Shown here piece by piece: positions 25,547 to 35,783 of a DNA stretch of 64,000 bases. Both the position numbers and the translations under genes were made by a program. Under the pieces are notes generated by a model. The model was not told where the DNA came from and made no database searches. It worked only from the letters and a program-made list of their open reading frames with translations. Source of the DNA: Amnibacterium endophyticum (GTDB lineage: Bacteria; Actinomycetota; Actinomycetes; Actinomycetales; Microbacteriaceae); NCBI RefSeq assembly GCF_042680685.1, contig NZ_JBHUEA010000017.1, forward strand, positions 20,010 to 84,009, given 5' to 3'. Within the stretch, counting starts at the first letter, position 1; every line of letters begins with the position of its first letter.

Positions 25547-25906
25547 ATGTCGTACGAGCAGTCCACGGCGCAGCCGCTGACGCCCGAAAACGAGCGGCTC
25601 TACTCGACGCTCATCCACGTGGGCGGCATCGTGATCGGCGTGATCTCGCCGATCATCGGCTACCTGCTGCTGAAGGACCGCGGCGTCTTCGTGCGCGACA
25701 ACGCGCGGAACGCCCTGAACTTCCAGATCACGATCACGATCGCCGCGGTCGTCGCGTACATCCTGACGGCCATCTCGTTCGGCATCCTGTTCTTCCTGCC
25801 GCTCGCGGTCGCGGTCGTGAACGTGGTGTTCTCGATCATCGCCGCGGTCGCCGCGAACCGGGGCGAGGTGTACCGCTACCCGCTCACCATCGCGTTCGTG
25901 AAGTAG
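25547..25906 (+). CDS. DUF4870 membrane protein (copy 2)
   Basis: 119 residues, three or four membrane helices. It begins MSYEQSTAQPLTPENERLYS, shares QPLTPENERL with copy 3, and has the family loop FVRDNARNALNFQIT and the ending YRYPLTIAFVK. The ATG is preceded by GGAAGAGGA. It lies 40 bases from copy 3. Function unknown; the tandem arrangement suggests a hetero-oligomer or simple amplification. Confidence 0.87.
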   Translation: MSYEQSTAQPLTPENERLYSTLIHVGGIVIGVISPIIGYLLLKDRGVFVRDNARNALNFQITITIAAVVAYILTAISFGILFFLPLAVAVVNVVFSIIAAVAANRGEVYRYPLTIAFVK

Positions 25907-25946
25907 CGGCACGCGCCGCGAGGCGCCCGACCAGGAGGAGACCCCC

Positions 25947-26324
25947 GTGACCGATCCAGCACCCGCGGCGCAGCCGCTGACGCCCGAGAACGAGCGGCTG
26001 TGGGCGGTCATGTCCCACGTCTCCGCGCTCGTCGGGATCGTGGTCGGCGTCGGCACGATCGGCTGGCTCGGCCCGCTGATCATCTTCCTCGTCTTCAAGG
26101 ACCGCAGCCCCTTCGTCCGGCAGCAGGCGGCGACCACCCTGAACTTCCAGATCACGATGGCGATCGCGAGCGTGATCGCCATCGCGCTCTGGATCGTGCT
26201 GGTCGGCTTCCTGCTGACCGCGGCGATCTACGTCGTGACCATCGTGTTCTCGATCATCGCGGCGGTCTCCGCGAACAAGGGGCGGCCGTACACCTACCCC
26301 CTGTCGTTCCCGATGATCCGCTGA
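25947..26324 (+). CDS. DUF4870 membrane protein (copy 3)
   Basis: 125 residues, three or four membrane helices. The GTG start follows CAGGAGGAGA. Family landmarks are QPLTPENERLW at the N-terminus, FVRQQAATTLNFQIT after the first hairpin, and the ending YTYPLSFPMIR. It converges on hemW with only 16 bases between the stop codons, so hemW and this gene probably share a terminator or read into each other. Confidence 0.87.
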   Translation: MTDPAPAAQPLTPENERLWAVMSHVSALVGIVVGVGTIGWLGPLIIFLVFKDRSPFVRQQAATTLNFQITMAIASVIAIALWIVLVGFLLTAAIYVVTIVFSIIAAVSANKGRPYTYPLSFPMIR

Positions 26325-26340
26325 CGCGGGAGGAGCACCC

Positions 26341-27570
26341 TCAGGCGACGGGCAGCAGCCGGCGCACCACCGCGTCGGCCAGCAGGCGCCCGGGCCGCGT
26401 CAGCACGACCCGTCCCGCGAACGCCGCCGCGGGGTCGACGAGCCCGTCGGCGATCAGCCCCGCCACCTGCCGGCGCCCCTCGGGCGCGAGGCGGGACACG
26501 GGGAGCCCGTCGACCAGGCGGGTCTCGAGCAGCACCCGCTCCACGTCCCGCACGTCGGGGGCGAGCGTCTCGCGCCCCGCCGCCGGCGACCGCCCGGCGA
26601 CGAGCCGCTGCGCGTACGCCGCGGGGTGCTTCACGTTCCACCAGCGGACGCCGCCCACGTGGCTGTGGGCGCCCGGGCCGACGCCCCACCAGTCCTCGCC
26701 GGTCCAGTAGGCGAGGTTGTGCCGCGAGCGGTGCGCGTCGCTGCGCGCCCAGTTGCTCACCTCGTACCAGCGCAGGCCCGCCTCGCCGAAGCGCTCGTCC
26801 GCGAGGTCGTACATGTCGGCCTGCAGGTCGTCGTCGGGCTCCGGCACCTCGCCGGACCGGATGCGGCGGGCGAGCGCGGTGCCGTCCTCCACGATCAGCG
26901 CGTAGGCCGACACGTGGTCGGGCTCGAGCGCGAGCACCGCGTCGAGGCTCGTGCGCCAGTCGGCCAGCGACTCCCCCGGCGTCCCGTAGATGAGGTCGAG
27001 GCTGACCTGCAGGCCCGCCTCCCTCGCCCACCCCACGACCTGCGGCACCCGTTCCGGGTCGTGGGTGCGGTCGAGCGTGCGGAGCACGTGCGGGACGGCG
27101 GACTGCACGCCGAAGGAGACGCGGGTGAAGCCGGCGTCGGCGAGCAGCCTGAGGCCGGCGGCGTCGATCGAGTCGGGATTCGCCTCCGTCGTCACCTCGG
27201 CGCCGTCGGCGAGCCCGAAGCGGTCGCGGACGGCGCCGAGCATCCGGGCGAGGTCGTGGGCGGGCAGCAGGGTCGGGGTGCCGCCGCCGAAGAACACCGT
27301 GCTCGCGGGGCGCTCCGGCAGCCCGCTGCCCGCGAGGACCCGCTGCGCGAAGGCCAGCTCCGCCTCGGCGCGGCCCGCGAAGTCCTCGCGGCGCTCCCCG
27401 CGCAGCTCGCCGGCCGTGTACGTGTTGAAGTCGCAGTAGCCGCAGCGGACGCGGCAGAAGGGCACGTGCAGGTAGACGCCGAAGCGGCGGTCCGGGGCGC
27501 CGTCCCGCGCCGATGCCGGCAGCAGGCCGTCCTCGGGCGCCGGGTCGGCGATCGGCAGGGCGCTGGGCAT
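26341..27570 (-). CDS. hemW: radical SAM family heme chaperone HemW
   Basis: 409 residues. The cluster motif HVPFCRVRCGYCDF (CxxxCxYC followed by Asp-Phe) places it in HemW rather than HemN (CPN oxidase), which has CNVICTRD-like context. HemW binds heme and is thought to deliver it to acceptor proteins. The SAM-binding GGGTPT and the C-terminal HemN_C domain are present. The ATG at 27570 is used; the frame is open further upstream but without family similarity. It is divergent from the HAD gene, with 36 bases between the starts. Confidence 0.93.
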   Translation of the reverse strand: MPSALPIADPAPEDGLLPASARDGAPDRRFGVYLHVPFCRVRCGYCDFNTYTAGELRGERREDFAGRAEAELAFAQRVLAGSGLPERPASTVFFGGGTPTLLPAHDLARMLGAVRDRFGLADGAEVTTEANPDSIDAAGLRLLADAGFTRVSFGVQSAVPHVLRTLDRTHDPERVPQVVGWAREAGLQVSLDLIYGTPGESLADWRTSLDAVLALEPDHVSAYALIVEDGTALARRIRSGEVPEPDDDLQADMYDLADERFGEAGLRWYEVSNWARSDAHRSRHNLAYWTGEDWWGVGPGAHSHVGGVRWWNVKHPAAYAQRLVAGRSPAAGRETLAPDVRDVERVLLETRLVDGLPVSRLAPEGRRQVAGLIADGLVDPAAAFAGRVVLTRPGRLLADAVVRRLLPVA

Positions 27571-27606
27571 GACGACCCCATCGTCCCAGCCCGGGAGGAT
27601 GGACGC

Positions 27607-28275
27607 GTGCGCATCGTGCTCTGGGACGTCGACGGGACCCTGCTGTACAACTCGGCGAAGGCCGGGACCTTCTACCACGACGCGATCCGGCAGGTCGCGG
27701 GCGTCGGACCGGCGCCGGGCGAGCCGCACGCGGTGGAGCACGGGAAGACCGACGCCGGGATCGTGCTCGAGCGCCTGACGCGGTGGGGCGGCGACCCCGC
27801 CTACCGCGAGGCGGTCTCCCGCCGGCTCGACGAGCTGTCGGACGCCTACCTCACCGACGCCGCGCGCCGCACCGCCACGGCCGGCGTCGACGACGCGCTG
27901 CACGCCGTCGCGGGCGCCGGGTGGACGAACGGCCTGCTCACCGGCAACTCCCGCCATCGCGCGCAGGTCAAGCTGCAGGGCGCGGGCGTCGACGTCGACG
28001 CCTTCGACTGGGACCGCTCGTTCTTCGGCGACCGGACCCCGGTGCGCTCGGACCTCACCGCGACGGCGCGGGACGCGCTCGACGGCGCCGCGGCGGTGAT
28101 CCTCGGCGACACCCCGGCCGACGGTGCGGCGGCCGACGCGGTCGGCTTCCCGTTCATCGCGGTCGCGACCGGCGCGTACGACCAGGAGGCGCTGCGGGCC
28201 ACGTCCGCGGTGCTCGTGATCCCCGACCTCGTCGAGGGCCTCCCCGCCCTCCTCGAGACGCTGACGGCGCTCTGA
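27607..28275 (+). CDS. HAD-superfamily hydrolase
   Basis: 222 residues. Motif I DVDGTLL (nucleophile Asp near residue 7), motif II LLTGNS and motif IV ILGDTPADGAAA are clear, and the cap domain between motifs I and II is of the helical phosphoglycolate-phosphatase (C1) type. It is probably a phosphatase acting on a small phosphorylated metabolite. The GTG at 27607 is 6 bases after GAGGAT, again the leaderless spacing. It converges on the DUF1990 pair across a strong palindrome at 28278. Confidence 0.87.
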   Translation: MRIVLWDVDGTLLYNSAKAGTFYHDAIRQVAGVGPAPGEPHAVEHGKTDAGIVLERLTRWGGDPAYREAVSRRLDELSDAYLTDAARRTATAGVDDALHAVAGAGWTNGLLTGNSRHRAQVKLQGAGVDVDAFDWDRSFFGDRTPVRSDLTATARDALDGAAAVILGDTPADGAAADAVGFPFIAVATGAYDQEALRATSAVLVIPDLVEGLPALLETLTAL

Positions 28276-28277
28276 CC

Positions 28278-28330
28278 GGTTCCGTTTTGAAGGTGATCCG
28301 GCTGCGCCGGATCACCTTCAAAGCGGAACG
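28278..28330. repeat. 53-bp palindromic element (GAAGGTGATCCGGC)
   Basis: Two 25-base arms (28278-28302 and 28306-28330), 23 of 25 matching, with a 3-base loop. It starts 2 bases after the HAD stop codon, and its right arm contains the last codons and stop of the DUF1990 gene on the other strand. The arm plan (GTTCC, then a TTGNAGG-like core, then GATC) resembles the elements at 31819 and 49513. Probably a bidirectional terminator. Confidence 0.9.
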
Positions 28331-28836
28331 GCGAGGGCCTCGAGGTAGCGGGTCGTGTACCGCGCCTGGAACGTGCGGCCGACGAGCGGCGCCAGCGAGT
28401 ACGGGAAGGCGGGCCGGGACAGCGCGCGCAGCTCGAGGACGCAGCGGCCGCGCTCGCGGCGGACGACGAACGACTCCTCGCCGACCTCCGGGTGCCCGCG
28501 CAGCGTGCCGTAGACGAAGCCGATCGCGTCCGGCCCGTCGAGCACCCGCACCACGCGCACGGGCGCCGCGACCTCGAGGCGGACCGCACCGAGCCGCAGC
28601 AGCGGGATCGCGACCCGCGCCTCCAGCCCCTCCTCGACCCGCCTCGCGTCCCGGCTGGACGGGTCGCGCACGGCGATGCCGCTGCGCCGCTGCACGGCCC
28701 AGTCGAGCACCGCGGCGCCCTGCCGTTCGAAGACCTCCGCCGGGCCGACGTCCGCGGTGCGCCGCAGCGCGCGGAACCCGACCGGCACCGCGTCGGTGAG
28801 CACCGCTCCGGTCGCGAAGCGGTACGTCGGCGTCAT
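28318..28836 (-). CDS. DUF1990 family protein (copy 2)
   Basis: 172 residues. DUF1990 proteins are small beta-rich proteins of unknown function, found in actinobacteria and plants. Family features visible here are RFATGAVLTDAVPVGFRALRR and, near the C-terminus, IGFVYGTLRGHPEVGEESF followed by ALVGRTFQARYTTRYLEAL. Its ATG overlaps the stop of copy 1 (ATGA). The last codons and the stop lie inside the palindrome at 28278-28330, so the C-terminal tail LAVPL is partly encoded by that element. Confidence 0.8.
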   Translation of the reverse strand: MTPTYRFATGAVLTDAVPVGFRALRRTADVGPAEVFERQGAAVLDWAVQRRSGIAVRDPSSRDARRVEEGLEARVAIPLLRLGAVRLEVAAPVRVVRVLDGPDAIGFVYGTLRGHPEVGEESFVVRRERGRCVLELRALSRPAFPYSLAPLVGRTFQARYTTRYLEALAVPL

Positions 28837-29440
28837 GCCGCGTTGGAGGGGTGCAGCGCGCGCACGATCCGCTCGTCCAGGCGCTTCAGCCGCGTCGCGG
28901 TGAGCCGTGCGGCCGGGCTGAAGCGGCCGCCGGAGGAGGCCCAGACGGTGCGCAGCACGGTCCAGACGGCGTCGTCGTCGGCGTGCTCGACCTGCAGGTA
29001 CTGCTCCATGCAGGCCGCGTGACCGGGCATCGAGCCGAACGCGAAGCCCGTGCGGCCGGGCTCCTCCACCACGGTCACGACCTTGACCGGCCCGGCCCAG
29101 GCCGCGGCGTCCGCGGAGGTGATGGTCGCCGTCATCCCGGGGGTCACCCACGGCGTGCCGTCGTCGAGGAAGCGCGGCGCGTCGGTGCGGCTCGCGTCGT
29201 CCGCGCGCACGTCCTCCACGCCGAACCCGGCCGCGCGGAGCGCGCCCCAGGTCATCAGCGAGCGCACCGCGGTCTCGAAGCGGTGCGCGCCGCTGCCGAG
29301 GCGGTGCCGCTGCTCCGCCGCCGCGAAGCCGGCCGGCGGGTAGGCGACGACGTCCGGCGAGACGCTCGCGCCGAGCGCGGTGTAGTTGAGGCCGGGCACC
29401 GCCTGCGCGGCGGTGGACCGGCGCGCAGGGCCCTGCGCGC

Positions 29441-29444
<4 letters not shown>
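28833..29444 (-). CDS. DUF1990 family protein (copy 1)
   Basis: 203 residues. It shares the DUF1990 plan with the next gene: LNYTALGASV, GAHRFETAVRSLMTWGALRA, a central strand GFAFGSMPGHAACMEQY and a C-terminal helix ATRLKRLDERIVRAL. The two copies are diverged, so this is an old duplication. The GTG start overlaps the lepA stop (GTGA), so lepA and the two DUF1990 genes are translated as a chain. No function is known. Confidence 0.82.
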
Positions 29445-31285
<1,841 letters not shown>

Positions 31286-31319
31286 GGCGCCGACAGTCTC
31301 CCATCGAAGACGCCGCGGG

Positions 31320-31325
31320 TAGCGT
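31320..31325 (+). promoter_or_regulatory. -10 hexamer of the Nudix gene
   Basis: TAGCGT, 7 bases before the GTG start; leaderless spacing. Confidence 0.5.
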
Positions 31326-31332
31326 CGGACGC

Positions 31333-31812
31333 GTGCCGACCCCCGACTTCGTCCTGCAGCTGCGCGAGCGAGTGGGGAACGCGCCCCTCTGGCTGACCGG
31401 CACGACCGCGGTCGTGCTCCGCGGGGAGGAGGTGCTGCTGGTGAAGCGCGCCGACAGCGGCGACTGGTCGCCCGTCGCGGGCATCGTCGAGCCGGGCGAG
31501 CACACCGCCGACACCGCCGAGCGCGAGGTGTGGGAGGAGGCGCGGGTGCGGGCCGTGGTCGAGCGGCTGGCCGCCGTCGGGGTCACGGAGGAGTACGAGT
31601 ACCCGAACGGCGACCGCACCCGGTACACCGACCACACCTACCGCCTCCGCTGGGTGTCGGGCGAGCCCGAGGTCGGCGACGACGAGTCGACCGCCGTCGG
31701 CTGGTTCCGCCTCGACGACCTGCCGCCGATGCCGGAGCGGTACGCGCAGCGCATCGCCCGCGCGCTCGAGGACCGCGCCGACACGATCCTCGTCCGCGGC
31801 CCCGAGGCCTGA
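31333..31812 (+). CDS. Nudix hydrolase
   Basis: 159 residues. The Nudix box spans residues 50-72 (GIVEPGEHTADTAEREVWEE and following residues). The last part is EEARV instead of EExGU, so the usual Gly is replaced by Arg; the metal-binding REVxEE glutamates are intact. Likely a nucleotide-diphosphate hydrolase of the MutT group; the substrate cannot be predicted. It is followed by the palindrome at 31819 and then the helicase gene in the same direction. Confidence 0.88.
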   Translation: MPTPDFVLQLRERVGNAPLWLTGTTAVVLRGEEVLLVKRADSGDWSPVAGIVEPGEHTADTAEREVWEEARVRAVVERLAAVGVTEEYEYPNGDRTRYTDHTYRLRWVSGEPEVGDDESTAVGWFRLDDLPPMPERYAQRIARALEDRADTILVRGPEA

Positions 31813-31818
31813 CGCGCT

Positions 31819-31871
31819 TTCATCTTGTAGGCGGATCGCGTCGTCACGACGAGATCCGCCTACAAGATGAA
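31819..31871. repeat. 53-bp palindromic element (CATCTTGTAGGCGGATC), copy 1
   Basis: 24-base arms (31819-31842 and 31848-31871), 23 of 24 matching, around a 5-base loop. It begins 6 bases after the Nudix stop codon. The arm shares CATCTTGTAGGC and GATC with the element at 49513-49569, so the two are copies of one family. It is visibly less GC-rich than its surroundings. Confidence 0.92.
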
Positions 31872-31902
31872 GCTGTCGGAGGCGGGTGGCACGGTCGGGC
31901 GC

Positions 31903-34023
31903 ATGACCGACCTGCGGACCGACACCCGCGCCGCCGCGCTCGACGTGCTCCGCTCGCTCGTCGGGCGGGACGACGCCGACTTCCACGACGGCCAGTTCGA
32001 GGCGATCTCGGCGATCGTCGACGACGCCCGCCGCGCGCTCGTCGTGCAGCGCACGGGGTGGGGGAAGTCCGCCGTCTACTTCGTGGCGACGAGGCTGCTG
32101 CGGCAGCGCGGCGCCGGGCCGACGCTGCTCGTGTCCCCGCTGCTCGCGCTGATGCGCGACCAGGTCGCGGCCGCCGCCCGGGCCGGCGTGCGGGCGGCGT
32201 CCATCGACTCCGCGAACCCGCACCTGTGGGACGGAGTCCGGGCCTCGCTCGACGCGGACGAGATCGACGTGCTGCTCGTCTCGCCCGAGCGCCTGAATAA
32301 CCCCGACTTCCGCGACACGCAGCTGCCCGCCCTGATCGAGCGCACCGGCCTGATCGTGATCGACGAGGCGCACTGCATCTCGGACTGGGGCCACGACTTC
32401 CGCCCCGACTACCGGCGGCTGCGCGAGCTGGTCGCCGTGGCCGGCGCCACCCCGGTGCTCGCGACCACCGCGACGGCGAACGGGCGCGTCGTGGACGACG
32501 TGGCGACGCAGCTCGGAGCCGACGACGTGCTGACGATCCGCGGCCCGCTGGCCCGTGCGTCGCTCCGGCTCGGCGTGCTGCGGACGCCGGACCAGGCCAC
32601 CCGGCTCGGCTGGCTGGTCGAGCACCTGCGCGACCTGCCCGGCTCCGGCATCGTGTACGCGCTCACGGTCTCGGCGGCGGAGGACACCGCGCGGCTCCTG
32701 CGCGAGGCCGGCTACGACGTGCTCGCCTACACCGGGCGCACCGAGAACGCGGAGCGCGAGTCGGCCGAGCAGGCCCTCAAGGACAACCGGGTCAAGGCGC
32801 TCGTCGCCACCAGCGCGCTCGGCATGGGGTTCGACAAGCCCGACCTCGGCTTCGTGGTGCACCTCGGCGCCCCCTCCTCCCCCGTCGCCTACTACCAGCA
32901 GGTCGGCCGCGCCGGCAGGGCGACCGCCTCCGCCGACGTGCTGCTGCTGCCCGGCGCGGAGGACGAGGCCGTCTGGCAGTACTTCGCGACCGCGAGCATG
33001 CCGACGCAGGAGCGGGCGGCCGCGGTGCTGGCCGAGCTGGACGCGGAGCGCCCGATCTCGACGCCGGCGCTCGAGGCGCTCGTGGACGTGAAGCGCAGCC
33101 GGCTCGAGCTGCTGCTGAAGGTGCTCGACGTCGACGGCGCCGTGCGGCGCGTCCGCGGCGGCTGGGTCGCCACCGGGCGGCCGTGGGCCTACGACGCGGA
33201 GCGGTACGAGCGGATCGCGGCCGCGCGACGGGCCGAGCAGCAGCACATGCTCGACTACGAGGCGCTGCCCGCGGGGCCCGACGGCTGCCGGATGCAGTTC
33301 CTGCAGCGGGTGCTCGACGACCCGACCGCGGCGCCGTGCGGCCGCTGCGACTCCTGCGCCGGCGCGTGGTTCCCGAGCGACGTCTCGGGCGGCGCGGCAG
33401 GCGCGGCCGGGGCCGCGCTGACCCGGGTCGGGGTCGCGATCGAGGCGCGGAAGCAGTGGCCGAGCGGTGCGGACGCCCGCGGCCTGCCCGTGAAGGGGAA
33501 CATCGCGCCCGGCGAGCGGCCCGAGGAGGGCCGGGCGATCGCCCGGCTCACCGACCTCGGCTGGGGCGGTCCGCTGCGCCGGCTGCTCGACGCCGGCGCG
33601 CCGGACCAGGAGGTGCCGCGCGGCCTCGTCGACGCCGCGGTCGCGGTGCTGCGGGACTGGGACTGGGCGGCCCGGCCGGTCGGGATCGTCGCGATGCCGT
33701 CGTCGGCGCACCCGCTGCTCGTCGGCTCGACCGCTCGGGCGCTGTCCGAGATCGGGCGGCTCCCGCTGCTCGGGTCGCTCGAGGCGACGGGCGAGGGGGC
33801 ACCGGGCGGTGGAGGCGGCGCCAGCCTGGCGCGGCTGGCCGGCGTGTGGGACGCGTTCCGGGTGCCGGACGCGCTCCGCGAGCGGCTCGAGGGCCTGGCC
33901 GGTCCCGTGCTGCTCGTCGACGACGCGGCGGACAGCCGCTGGACCTTCACCGTGGCGGCTCGCCTGCTGCTGCGGGCCGGCGCGCCGGCCGTGCTGCCCT
34001 TCGCGCTCGCGCTCCGCGCCTGA
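31903..34023 (+). CDS. RecQ-family DNA helicase with C-terminal phosphoribosyltransferase-like domain
   Basis: 706 residues from the ATG at 31903 (an in-frame ATG at 31867 lies inside the palindrome and is rejected). The helicase core has motif I RTGWGKSAVY, DEAH box VIDEAHCISDWGHDFRPDY, motif III TATAN and motif VI QVGRAGR. A zinc-binding part is reduced to CGRCDSC near residue 480. The final 230 or so residues contain GIVAMPSSAHPLLV and VLLVDDAADSRWTF, resembling a PRPP-binding loop of type I phosphoribosyltransferases (as in ComF), in degenerate form. RecQ helicases act in recombination and repair; the role of the extra domain is unknown. Confidence 0.88.
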   Translation: MTDLRTDTRAAALDVLRSLVGRDDADFHDGQFEAISAIVDDARRALVVQRTGWGKSAVYFVATRLLRQRGAGPTLLVSPLLALMRDQVAAAARAGVRAASIDSANPHLWDGVRASLDADEIDVLLVSPERLNNPDFRDTQLPALIERTGLIVIDEAHCISDWGHDFRPDYRRLRELVAVAGATPVLATTATANGRVVDDVATQLGADDVLTIRGPLARASLRLGVLRTPDQATRLGWLVEHLRDLPGSGIVYALTVSAAEDTARLLREAGYDVLAYTGRTENAERESAEQALKDNRVKALVATSALGMGFDKPDLGFVVHLGAPSSPVAYYQQVGRAGRATASADVLLLPGAEDEAVWQYFATASMPTQERAAAVLAELDAERPISTPALEALVDVKRSRLELLLKVLDVDGAVRRVRGGWVATGRPWAYDAERYERIAAARRAEQQHMLDYEALPAGPDGCRMQFLQRVLDDPTAAPCGRCDSCAGAWFPSDVSGGAAGAAGAALTRVGVAIEARKQWPSGADARGLPVKGNIAPGERPEEGRAIARLTDLGWGGPLRRLLDAGAPDQEVPRGLVDAAVAVLRDWDWAARPVGIVAMPSSAHPLLVGSTARALSEIGRLPLLGSLEATGEGAPGGGGGASLARLAGVWDAFRVPDALRERLEGLAGPVLLVDDAADSRWTFTVAARLLLRAGAPAVLPFALALRA

Positions 34024-34032
34024 CCGAGCGGG

Positions 34033-35163
34033 TCACCGAGGGGCGGGGAGGCGGGACAGGCCCTCGAGGAGGGTCGCGCGGTCGGCCGCGACGCAGACGC
34101 GGATCCAGCCCTCGCCGGCCGCCCCGAAGGCGCTGCCGGGCGCGACGGCGACCCGCTGCTCGAGCAGGAACCGCTCCGCCCAGCCCGCCACGCCGCCGTC
34201 GGACGCGTGCGACACGTCGATCCAGAGGTAGAAGGCGCCCTGCGGCCGCAGGTAGCCGATGCCGCGGTCGTCGAGCAGCGCCGTCGCGGCCTCGAGGTGC
34301 TCTCGGTAGCGGTCGGCCGCTGCCCGCACCGCGTCCTGCGGCCCCGTCAGCGCCGCGATCGCCGCACGCTGCGCGGGCGTGTTCACGCAGCTGATCAGCG
34401 CCTCCTGGAAGTTCCGGAGCACGTCGCCGCGGCCGGGCGGGGTCACCAGGTACCCGACCCGGCCGCCGGTCAGCGCGTAGGTCTTCGAGAACGAGCGCAC
34501 CGTGAGGGTCCTCGCCGGGTCGAACCGGGCGGGCGGCACGTGCGGGGCGCCGTAGGTGAAGGCCTCGTACACCTCGTCGGAGAGGACCCAGAGGTCGTGG
34601 CGCTGCGCGAACGCGACGAGGTCGGCCACCACCCGCTCGGGGAACACCACGCCGAGCGGGTTCGACGGCGAGTTGACGATGATCGCCCGGGTCCGCGACG
34701 TGACGAGGGCGTCGAGGTCCGCTGCCTCGGGCAGGAACCCGCGGGCCGCCTCCAGCCGGTAGGGCACCGGCGTCGCGTGCAGCATCCGCGGCGCCATCGT
34801 GAAGGTGGTGTACCCCGGGTCCGGCACGAGCACCTCGTCGCCCGGCGACAGCACCAGGCCGAGGGCCAGGAAGATCGCCTCCGTGCCGCCCGGCGTGACC
34901 CACACCTGGTCGGGCCCCGCGTCGAACCCCTCCAGCCGCGAGGCGATCGCGGACCGCAGCTCGATCAGCCCGCCGTTCGCGGTGTAGTCCGTCTCGTCCG
35001 CGAGCCAGGCCTCGCTCGCCGCCGCGAGCACGTGCGGCGCGACCGGCACGTCCGGCTCCCCGACGGCGAGCATGAGCACGTCCGGCAGGGTGATCGCCAG
35101 CTCGTGGACGCGGCGGATCCCGCTGCCGGGGACGGCCAGCGCGTTGGACGTGAACGACGGCAC
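34033..35163 (-). CDS. pyridoxal-phosphate-dependent aminotransferase (class I/II)
   Basis: 376 residues. The PLP-binding lysine lies in VRSFSKTYALTGGRVGY; other fold-type I landmarks are YTANGGLIELRSAI, TPGGTEAIF, NSPSNPLGVVF and SDEVYEAF. This is the aspartate/aromatic aminotransferase group; the amino-acid substrate is not evident. The GTG at 35163 starts the family-like region. It converges on the helicase gene with 9 bases between stop codons, and is divergent from rpsT. Confidence 0.88.
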   Translation of the reverse strand: MPSFTSNALAVPGSGIRRVHELAITLPDVLMLAVGEPDVPVAPHVLAAASEAWLADETDYTANGGLIELRSAIASRLEGFDAGPDQVWVTPGGTEAIFLALGLVLSPGDEVLVPDPGYTTFTMAPRMLHATPVPYRLEAARGFLPEAADLDALVTSRTRAIIVNSPSNPLGVVFPERVVADLVAFAQRHDLWVLSDEVYEAFTYGAPHVPPARFDPARTLTVRSFSKTYALTGGRVGYLVTPPGRGDVLRNFQEALISCVNTPAQRAAIAALTGPQDAVRAAADRYREHLEAATALLDDRGIGYLRPQGAFYLWIDVSHASDGGVAGWAERFLLEQRVAVAPGSAFGAAGEGWIRVCVAADRATLLEGLSRLPAPR

Positions 35164-35204
35164 GGGGACATCCAACCGCCGTCGCGGCGCCGCAGGCGGG
35201 CTGG

Positions 35205-35210
35205 TAAGGT
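35205..35210 (+). promoter_or_regulatory. -10 hexamer of rpsT
   Basis: TAAGGT, about 98 bases before the rpsT start, giving a leader of roughly 90 bases that contains short GC-rich inverted repeats. Confidence 0.4.
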
Positions 35211-35307
35211 ACTCGTCGGCTTTCGGGCGATCATGTGCGTCCCCGCACGGGCCCCCGTCGAGGCGGCGCACCGCCTCCCCCATCGAGCGAACCGCAGGAG
35301 CATCCGC

Positions 35308-35568
35308 ATGGCCAACATCAAGAGCCAGATCAAGCGCATCGCGACGAACCAGAAGGCGCAGGAGCGCAACAAGGCCGTCAAGAGCGAGCTGAAGACCCAC
35401 ATCCGCGCCGTCCGCACCGCGGTCGCCGCCGGCGACAAGGACAAGGCCGGCAGCGCCCTCGCCCTCGCGGCGAAGAAGCTGGACAAGGCCGCCTCGAAGG
35501 GCGTCATCCACAAGAACCAGGCCGCGAACCGCAAGTCCGCGATCGCCAAGCAGGTCGCCGCGCTCTGA
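35308..35568 (+). CDS. rpsT: 30S ribosomal protein S20
   Basis: 86 residues, lysine-rich and helical, MANIKSQIKRIATNQKAQER being the universal S20 start. It binds 16S rRNA early in 30S assembly. A GCAGGAG ribosome site precedes the ATG. Single gene with its own promoter and a downstream hairpin; S20 autoregulates its own translation in E. coli, and the long leader here would allow something similar. Confidence 0.97.
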   Translation: MANIKSQIKRIATNQKAQERNKAVKSELKTHIRAVRTAVAAGDKDKAGSALALAAKKLDKAASKGVIHKNQAANRKSAIAKQVAAL

Positions 35569-35575
35569 GTTCATG

Positions 35576-35603
35576 GGCTTCGACGCGCGAGCGCTCCGAA
35601 GCC
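35576..35603 (+). terminator. first hairpin behind rpsT
   Basis: Perfect 7-bp stem GGCTTCG/CGAAGCC with a 14-base loop, 8 bases after the rpsT stop. Confidence 0.45.
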
Positions 35604-35656
35604 GTGTCGCGTCGCCGTGCTGAGGCGCGCGGCGAGCTGCGACCTCGTGCCTCACG

Positions 35657-35686
35657 AAGGGCTGTCCGCATCGGCGGGCGGCCCTT
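35657..35686. terminator. second hairpin behind rpsT
   Basis: AAGGGC/GCCCTT outer stem with an inner CCGC/GCGG stem. The remaining sequence of this 215-base gap up to the HerA-like stop codon shows nothing recognisable. Confidence 0.5.
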
Positions 35687-35783
35687 CCGCCGTCCCCGGG
35701 TGATCTCGGCAGGCTCGATCGGCGGGGAGCTCGATCGGCGGGAGGGTCGGCGGCGTCGTGGGGCGGGATCGCCTCGCCGCGTC

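Noticed and set aside
31867..31902. Upstream ATG start for the RecQ-like helicase
   Set aside because: The ATG lies inside the palindrome arm and the added 12 residues are not conserved-looking.
34033..35655. Extended N-terminus of the aminotransferase to 35655
   Set aside because: This would run through the rpsT coding region on the opposite strand and its promoter; the family starts at about 35163.
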